Source: Gnetum montanum (taxonomy: Eukaryota; Streptophyta; Gnetopsida; Gnetales; Gnetaceae). Taken from it: 64,000 bases of DNA. A model generated the notes under the pieces. That model ran no database searches and was not told the DNA's origin. It saw only the letters and a program-made list of their open reading frames with translations. Positions 57,601 to 64,000 of this stretch are shown here, in pieces (the first letter of the stretch is position 1; every line of letters starts with the position of its first letter). Where the stretch lies: the NCBI GenBank assembly GCA_015680685.1, contig MNCI01003108.1, positions 22,295-86,294 on the forward strand, written 5' to 3'. The position numbers and the translations under genes are program-made.

Positions 57601-60079
57601 AATGTATTTTTGAACTATTGAACGAAGGGCCGGTTATTACAAGGAATTTTGTTCAATAATTTTAAATTTTTATGATAAACAAATGCAGCCAACTAGGAAA
57701 TACAAAAAATTAAGTATGGTGAGTGCAAATCTTGAAACAGTTAATAGTTTGGTTCATGCAAAGTCAATTCGCATACATATATTGTTAATATTAATGCCAT
57801 TTACTGTGCATCCTTCAAAGGTTCTTTAATAGTCACTCAGGTTAGTGAATCAATATTATTGTTAATATGGAAGCTGAAATTGCTTTTCATCGAATTGCAC
57901 TTTGCAGCGTTTTACGTACAGAAGTGGGTTATTGTAATTAATTAAACGGTAAGAGTTTTTACCTGGGCAGGGTTGACGCAGGGTAGGATACTGCTGCAAG
58001 ACCTGAAGTCGTTGAATGGTTAAATCTTCCCCACTGCTGTAGTAGATGTCAATGTGATGGTGGAGCAGCCGCCGGATCCGAATCATCTAGATTAGATGTC
58101 ATCTCAAACCTGCAGGCATTAAATTGTCCATAATAAACCTGCCTCTGGTATTGTGTAGCAGGGAAGGCATTTTGCTCAAGCAACTAACATCTCAAGCCAC
58201 GTCAACACAGGATGCATATAGATTGCAAAGTGACGCGGATGTGGCCAGGGCTGGAAATTGACGCCCGTATGCCCTAAAAAAAAGTTTAAAATTTTTAAAT
58301 AGCTGCATCTCTAAATTGGTATTTTTCAAAGATGCCTGTTATTTATACGGTGTAACAAGAGGGGTTGTGGTAAGATTGATTTTATTATTGTTGCTCGTAA
58401 TTTAACTATATGTTTTGAAATTCGATGTATTGTTGTTCATTCAAACTATGCAATAAGAAATTTAAGAGATAACATGTTTCCACCTTTACTCTTTTGAATA
58501 GTTAGGAATTTTCTTTTAATCTTACAATCCTACTTTTATTTTCTTGGTGGTGGTTGTTGCAATTTAATCCTATACTTTGAAATCCAATATATTGTTTGAA
58601 ATCTAATTTATTGTTAAACATTCACACTAGAGGATGAGAAATAAAGGTATTTTTTTTAATTTAATGTATTTTTCACCTTTAATCCCTACCACGTCCCACG
58701 AAGCTCATGGCTGAAGGTGATGATCTTAGTTTAAAAGTAATTTTTAAAAACAATCTTATAGTGAATTTCCTTTGATAGACACCTTAGCGGTCAATTTCCA
58801 ACAAACCTTGAATGTATTGAGAAGCTATTGGCATAGTTTGGAGCATGCCTTATTCTAAATGGTCTTCAATGGGTATCATTTCATGTATGACTAAAATCTA
58901 ATTACACTTGTATAAAATCTTTGATTAGAGAATTTTATAGTGTAGGATTTGATGATAATTACCATCCTCTTAAGTTGGCAGATGTGCTAGCTTAACTTTG
59001 GATTTAACTAGAGATTTGTCCCCACAAACCACATGTTCAATTAAACAATTCCTCATTAACAAAAATAGCATAAGTGGCCTCATTTGAAAATCTAATTATG
59101 CTTTAGTTTTGAAAAACAATGATGAAAGGAAAGGCCAAGTGATGAATTTTGGTCAACAAAAGGCCACGATATGAAAGTTACATACGTAAAATCTTTGATA
59201 CCCCAAAAGTATTTAAACTAGGATGGAAAACCAATTGGGTATTCAAGTGGTTTAGCCATATATATACTTACATGAAAATTATAAGGTTTATTAAATTAGT
59301 TGGCCTTTTGCCAATCCATTGACTTATATTCTTTGGAGTATAATTTGACTTTACCTTTGTAGCATTAAATTTGCGTTAATACCATACATCTTTTATAGAA
59401 TTATACTTATTGCATAGTAAACTACATATTAGTTTAATGATGTGTTAACTTAGTAATAGGATTCTTGATTTGGTAACTCCAAGTTATAGATTTGGTTTTC
59501 TTGGGTAATACTGAGTTATAAAGTTCTAATTTGACTGTATGTCTTTGGGTAAATACTGTTAAAAGAAATATTTTAGGTTTATTGATTCAATGTACCTCTT
59601 TGTTGATTTATATTAGTTTGTGTTACAATGTTAACTTCAAATATGCATTATTACCAAATTTCTCCTTTAGTTTGGTAATCTTTAGAAAAGAATATTAAGT
59701 TATCCTTAATTAGTTGCTCCTTTGGTTTACTACTAATCCATTATTATCTTGAATCTATATCAAATCCATTACCTCATTTCTTTTTTATTTACTGGATATC
59801 CATGAATATCTTTATCTTTAATCTTATATATGGTACTTGAATTGTCACATTTTCATTTAACGTGATAGAAGTCTCTCTACTGAACCATTAGCATCAATAT
59901 CTTTTTAATGGGCTTCTTGAAGCTCTCATATTCCACAAGTTTTCTAGCTTTTAAGTGTTTCATGGCTTATTGAAATCCTTGTTTCGTATATGTAATTCCT
60001 ATCTTTTCATTCTTACATTCTTCACATCTAGAGAGATTATATTAATGTAAAATAACTAATCTTGGTACATAAAGAACTC
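57601..60079. other. Intergenic, no gene recognised
   Basis: AT-rich. An imperfect direct duplication lies at about 58388-58470 and 58553-58650 (both have TTGTTGC ... TTTGAAAT(T/C)C(G/A)A(T/A)(G/A)TATTGTT). The part from 58750 to 59800 is low in GC and may be old retroelement sequence beyond recognition. Confidence 0.4.
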
Positions 60080-60420
60080 GATGAAGGTGAGCAAGACTTC
60101 TATCTCTCTTTTAAATTTTCAAAGTATCATCACCTATATGAATTGATCCAAAACTATTAAATGCTTCAAATTCAACAAAGTGCTCCTTGTATGGAAGCAT
60201 GTGATTAGAGGTACCATTATCAATGATCCATCTTGTTTTGGAGGGATAATTTTTGGTTGATAATGCAACAAAATTCATAGCCCCTCTAACATTTTCAACA
60301 TTCAGATTTTCTAGTTTCTTGGAAGTTTTAGTCTTGAAGATATAATTAGAAGGGAAGCCATGTTTGAACCACCATTTTTCTTCTACATGTTTGAATCACT
60401 ATGTTTGAACATGGGATGCA
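60080..60420 (-). pseudogene. Ty1/copia protease remnant
   Basis: On the - strand one frame reads NFVALSTKNYPSKTRWIIDN followed by GTSNHMLPYKEHFVEF, GSIHIGDDTL and then LAHLHRVLYVPRL. WIIDxGxSxHM with a downstream VLYVP is the copia-type protease signature (family form DSGA; here DNGT, so the Ser is lost). Stops and a frameshift interrupt it. No LTRs or RT were found around it. Confidence 0.65.
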
Positions 60421-61013
60421 ATAGCATAAAATATGAAACAAGAAAACCATTGCAGGAGTTTAATGGCAGCAATTGTAAAGATTAATATATTTGCAACAAG
60501 AACATGATTCATTTACTTAAATTTGAAGATGCAGGGTGTGAGGATGCACAAGGGTTTCTCCTCCAAGATTGGCATTTGATGAGTAGTGAGAGTTCCCAAT
60601 GTTCAAGCATGCAAGTCATAAGCATACATAAGCGACTAGATCGTAATTTGTAAATGGAACACTATTCTATACTAGCTTATTAATAATAAGTGTGCGATTG
60701 TTGTCATCCTATTAGAGTTAGCAAAATTCAAAGTGTATGGTTTAACTCTTGGTAAGGTATATGATCAAATGATGTTGATTGGCTCTTAATGTGTTAAGGT
60801 AAAACATAGTGAAATCAATATAAATTCTAGGAACTAAGAATAATGAAAATAGAATACTAAATGAGACTACGACGATAACTATTTGTTCTTGACTTGTGGA
60901 ACATGCCCTAAATATAATCGTTACTAGGATTACCATGTTACTAGGATTACCATGACTTACTATTGAGTGAATCAAGCAGAGCCACTACTAGGTTACCATA
61001 TGACTATATTTGT
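60421..61013. other. No gene seen; left flank of E5
   Basis: AT-rich; may continue the copia remnant upstream on the - strand. Near 60935-60957 the 12-bp phrase ATTACCATG...ACTAG is tandemly repeated. The last 5 bp, tttgt (61009-61013), are the expected E5 target duplication; the partner is outside the window. Confidence 0.4.
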
Positions 61014-61865
61014 TGATGAAATGCGATATCAAATTTGCCGCGATATCGCATGGGCCGCGATATCGCGTACGCAATATCGCATCTCTCCCTGCGATATCGT
61101 GTACGCAATATCACAGCCCGTCGCTAGTTCTATAAATAAGAGGTGGCTCTCCCTTGTTTTGGGGTAATAGAGTTAGATTGTAGCGAAACTCTGGTAGTTT
61201 GATCCCTGCAGAGATAGATTATTTTCCCGTGTCTGCCAGTAGTGTGGTGAATGTAATTGTACATCATTCTTTATTCAAGTGTGACGTACTTGGACACGCA
61301 CATGACCTGAAATAAAGATCAAGATTACTTCATCATTGCAGCATTCACTTTATTTATTTATTTATTTAATTTTTATTTACTGCTTTCCTAATTAGTCTCT
61401 CTCACCCTTAAACTCATGTTAGAACGCGGAATGAGTACGACTTGATTACGAGCATTTAAGTGTGACTACTTGGTAACCCAGTGGCATACCTAGGATCTGC
61501 ACTTGGTAATCCCAGTGGTAGTCGTGCACGAAGTCCAAGATGTGTACAGATGATCAAGGAATGGATGGTCATCGCACTTAGGCTAGATTAGATTCTCTTA
61601 CCCTTTCTCTCCTAGCTTAGCATAGTAAATATTATCTTCCATTGCCTCAGGAGTAGCATTAGATTAGGAACACATCATACACCTCACTCTGGGCTAAACC
61701 ATATGTGACAAAGATAATACTAGTCCAGGTGGGAAGACATTGAACTACGACCTAAGGTTAACGATCTAGGTGCCACAAATAGTCTGTTTGCGGAGTTTGA
61801 CCAAATCATGCGTGAGAACGCTCATATTCATATGGTTGAGTGTAGGGGTACCTTGCCACTTATCA
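61014..61865 (+). repeat. E5 5' LTR
   Basis: TGATGAAATGCGATATC ... GCCACTTATCA, 852 bp. Six GCRATATCRY motifs lie at roughly 61022-61112, directly ahead of the TATA box at 61131-61138. AATAAA at 61311-61316. Confidence 0.9.
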
Positions 61866-61866
61866 A

Positions 61867-61884
61867 AGGCGCCGTTGCCGAGGA
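61867..61884 (+). other. E5 primer binding site, tRNA-Asp type
   Basis: AGGCGCCGTTGCCGAGGA, 16 of 18 positions matching the tRNA-Asp complement. Confidence 0.85.
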
Positions 61885-62005
61885 CGGTGCTAGTTATCTA
61901 GATTAGTTATATCATACAAGGTCGCTGTATAAGGACTTAACGATATATCTTTTAGAAAAAATAATTGTAAAAGTCACATATAAATTCACACACAACTTCA
62001 CAACA

Positions 62006-63988
62006 ATGCCTCTCCTACAAGATTACAACAATGCCATACTTAGTGAGGAAGTTCATTGGAGAACCAACGAACTATATGATGATGAAGATTGGAGTACACA
62101 ACCTGAAGTGGGAGTTTTTTATAAACATGAACGAAAACAATGTCATCCCAACACACGAAAGCATAACTTACCTGATGACGATGAACCCCCACTGGCTACT
62201 ACAAGCTTAACGCAAATACAAGAGGCTGCTCGAATCTCACGTAGGCATCGTAAAGAGAGCCGTCTACCCAGGCTCCATTTAAACAACTTTCCTAAATTTT
62301 CAGGAGGCTATGACTTAGATCTACATCAACATTTACAAGCCTTCTACGATGCCTACACATGGAATAATATTGATAACGGGTGGCAAAAACTTAAGCTCTT
62401 TCCTATGACACTCGTTGACCAAGCAAAAGTATGGTATATATCATTAAAACTAAATTCAATACAACGCTAGTCAACAATGGTAGAAGTCTTTAACAAAAAA
62501 TATCAAACCTACGCAAGAGTGTCAGCCTTGAGGAAACAAATCCAAGGATGGAAACAAACACAACATGAACCCTTGGACATGGCCTTAGAAAGATATTATG
62601 CATTGTTAAACAACTGTCCAAGCCATGGGTTTTCCGAGGAAAGGCTAATGTACCATATTGTTGATGAGCTACGTAATGAAACAAGATAAACCTTAGGGAT
62701 GTATGCCCAAGGTCAACTATATGAACTACGAACCCATCAAGTCCAAGAGCTTATTAAGCGAGTAGCAAAAGAAGAAGGAGAATTGGCTAGATGGGAGAGT
62801 GTTGAAAAACATCAACGAAACCAAAATTTCAACTTAACAAAGGTCCATGATCATAAAAAGGAGAAATCAACCAAACTCAAGGTGGAAACATCATCTTTGC
62901 CGATGCAACAATTGTTAGAAGAAGCTGAGGCAAAGATCAATAAGATGTTGGAATGGATGTATCAAAAGTGTGGAGAATTTATCAACACCATTGGAGATAG
63001 AGTTTTGACAACCCAAGAAGCAGGATGAAATAGTAGACAATCGGAAAGAAGGGATAAAGAGAAAAAGAGCTCAACTGCCAATCATACGTATGAATGCAAC
63101 ATATGCTTGTACGATCACCCCAAGGGCCAATGCCCAATATTGTTACATCTACATGAGCATTGGGTAAATACGTTACATCTAGAGTTCGTACAGAGATACT
63201 GTGTTCGATCATAGTGGCAACAATCCCAGTTGTGGGGGAAACCACCATTAGACTGGAGACACCCTTCGTATCATCCGAATCCAAACACTTATCTTGTTCA
63301 ACATCCTATTTCTCCAACTGGGCCGCCACACTTTATCTCACCACAATACCATTCTCTTCAATACTATCAACCCATGCCTCCAACACAACCACCACCTTGT
63401 GCACCTTATACTCCTCCTAACTTTTAACATTCTCATCCTTTCCCTCCTTATACATCATCACCAATTGTTCCTAAGGTGCCTACACCACAGCAATAACCTC
63501 CAAACGCTACTTGTGCTACTACTTCCAACAGCAGTGAGAAACCTCCTCAACATCCAAAGCGTCCTTTCTTTAAACACGGCCATAAGAAGGGACAACACAA
63601 TTCCGAGGCCACTACATCTTCCAACCCAACACAGGTCCCACACTGTGGTGCACCCTTACCTTTGAATCCAATGCCTCATGTAACTTCATCAGGGCCACCA
63701 ACTCACACTCCAACAACAACACTGCCCAATGAACACAACCGTGGAGAGCGACAACCCAATCCTTGCATACCATCTTCCGATCACAAACATTATAGTGGGT
63801 CAACTCTTTATCTGGGAACTACATCGTATAAATTGACCCACTATGCTTACTATAATCAAGTGTGTGAACCTCGAGGGGATAAGTATGATCGGGCCTCAAT
63901 ACTTTCCACATGCAAGGATCCTCATTTTCCATTTATTAATCCTTGCCATACTCAACTGCTTAGTTATGGGGGATACCCCCCATTCTAA
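62006..63988 (+). pseudogene. E5 gag, one frame with six in-frame stops
   Basis: Starts MPLLQDYNNAILSEEVHW. The capsid-like core runs from about 62280 (LNNFPKFSGGYDLDLHQHLQ ... AKVWYISLKL) through IQGWKQTQHEPLDMALERYY and MYAQGQLYELRTHQVQELIK. Then come a Lys-rich coiled segment, the zinc knuckle CNICLYDHPKGQC (63095-63133) and a long Pro/Tyr/His-rich tail. Stops at 62468, 62687, 63026, 63212, 63425 and 63494 are point changes: removing them would leave 661 codons without a frameshift. The stop at 63986 may be the gag end or another lesion; pol would follow. The N-terminus differs from the E1/E4 type. Confidence 0.85.
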
Positions 63989-64000
63989 AAACAAGCAGGA

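Larger units (their letters stand above)
61014..64000 (+). mobile_element. Element E5: Athila-like, 5' part, best preserved
   Basis: 5' LTR 61014-61865, primer site 61867-61884, and gag from 62006 in one uninterrupted frame with six stop codons to 63988. Protease and pol lie beyond the window. The flank on the left is not element sequence, so 61014 is a true 5' end. Confidence 0.88.

Noticed and set aside
58750-59260. Copia gag remnant on the + strand
   Set aside because: Some short peptide resemblance, but no diagnostic motif and many stops in all frames.
61022-61112. Spaced palindromic repeats suggesting a CRISPR array
   Set aside because: The repeats are too short and variable, lie inside an LTR upstream of a TATA box, recur in every LTR of the family, and the genome is a plant.

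Overview
The window is a repeat-dense piece of a large land-plant nuclear genome. The evidence is one spliced host gene with 11 exons and a 3.1 kb first intron, an intron-containing nuclear tRNA-Tyr gene, and about 45 kb of nested LTR retrotransposons. A conifer or another gymnosperm is plausible given the density and age of the nested insertions, but the species cannot be fixed from sequence alone. No prokaryotic feature, CRISPR array or operon is present.

Region 1 (1-23639) is a three-element nest. An outer Ty3/gypsy element of Athila type (X, + strand) enters from the left with a decayed integrase, a long decayed post-integrase ORF and a 3' LTR. That LTR is split into three pieces (5647-5697, 15787-16402, 23388-23639). 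Element E1 (+, 5698-15786, target duplication gaagc/aaagc) sits in the first break. Element E2 (-, 16403-23387, target duplication cttag on both sides) sits in the second. E1 carries the whole gag-PR-RT-RH-INT order. E2 has kept gag and protease only.

Region 2 (23640-26392) is sequence between elements with no recognisable protein gene. It holds a tRNA-derived SINE-like unit with a duplicated B-box segment, a perfect 9-bp hairpin and small tandem duplications. Region 3 (26393-32161) is element E3, with perfect tatgg target duplications and an internal deletion from gag to the end of RNase H.

Region 4 (32292-49014) is an apparently non-coding LTR element with an initiator-Met-type primer site. 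Its right LTR was broken by E4 (38392-48796), and E4's own 3' LTR was then broken by a solo LTR (47807-48611, perfect atata duplications). Region 5 (49015-50250) holds a degraded non-LTR reverse-transcriptase tail, an intact tRNA-Tyr(GTA) with a 22-nt intron, and a decayed tRNA-Leu-like sequence.

Region 6 (about 51.4-57.1 kb, + strand) holds the only intact host protein gene. It encodes a 403-residue GT31 beta-1,3-galactosyltransferase with an N-terminal membrane anchor and a DUF4094-type stem, and one of its introns is GC-AG. Region 7 (57080-61013) is intergenic with a Ty1/copia protease remnant on the - strand. Region 8 (61014-64000) is the 5' end of E5, the best preserved Athila-like element, which runs off the window.

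The Athila-like elements (X, E1-E5 and the solo LTR) form one extended family. Shared traits are TGAT(G/A)A...TCATCA-type LTR ends and a tRNA-Asp-type primer site where the leader is visible. They also share a GATATC palindrome array ahead of the TATA box (replaced in E1 by another palindrome), a CX2CX3HX4C gag knuckle, repeated TTAGTCRTGGGGG purine tracts, and a post-integrase region with a small conserved ORF.
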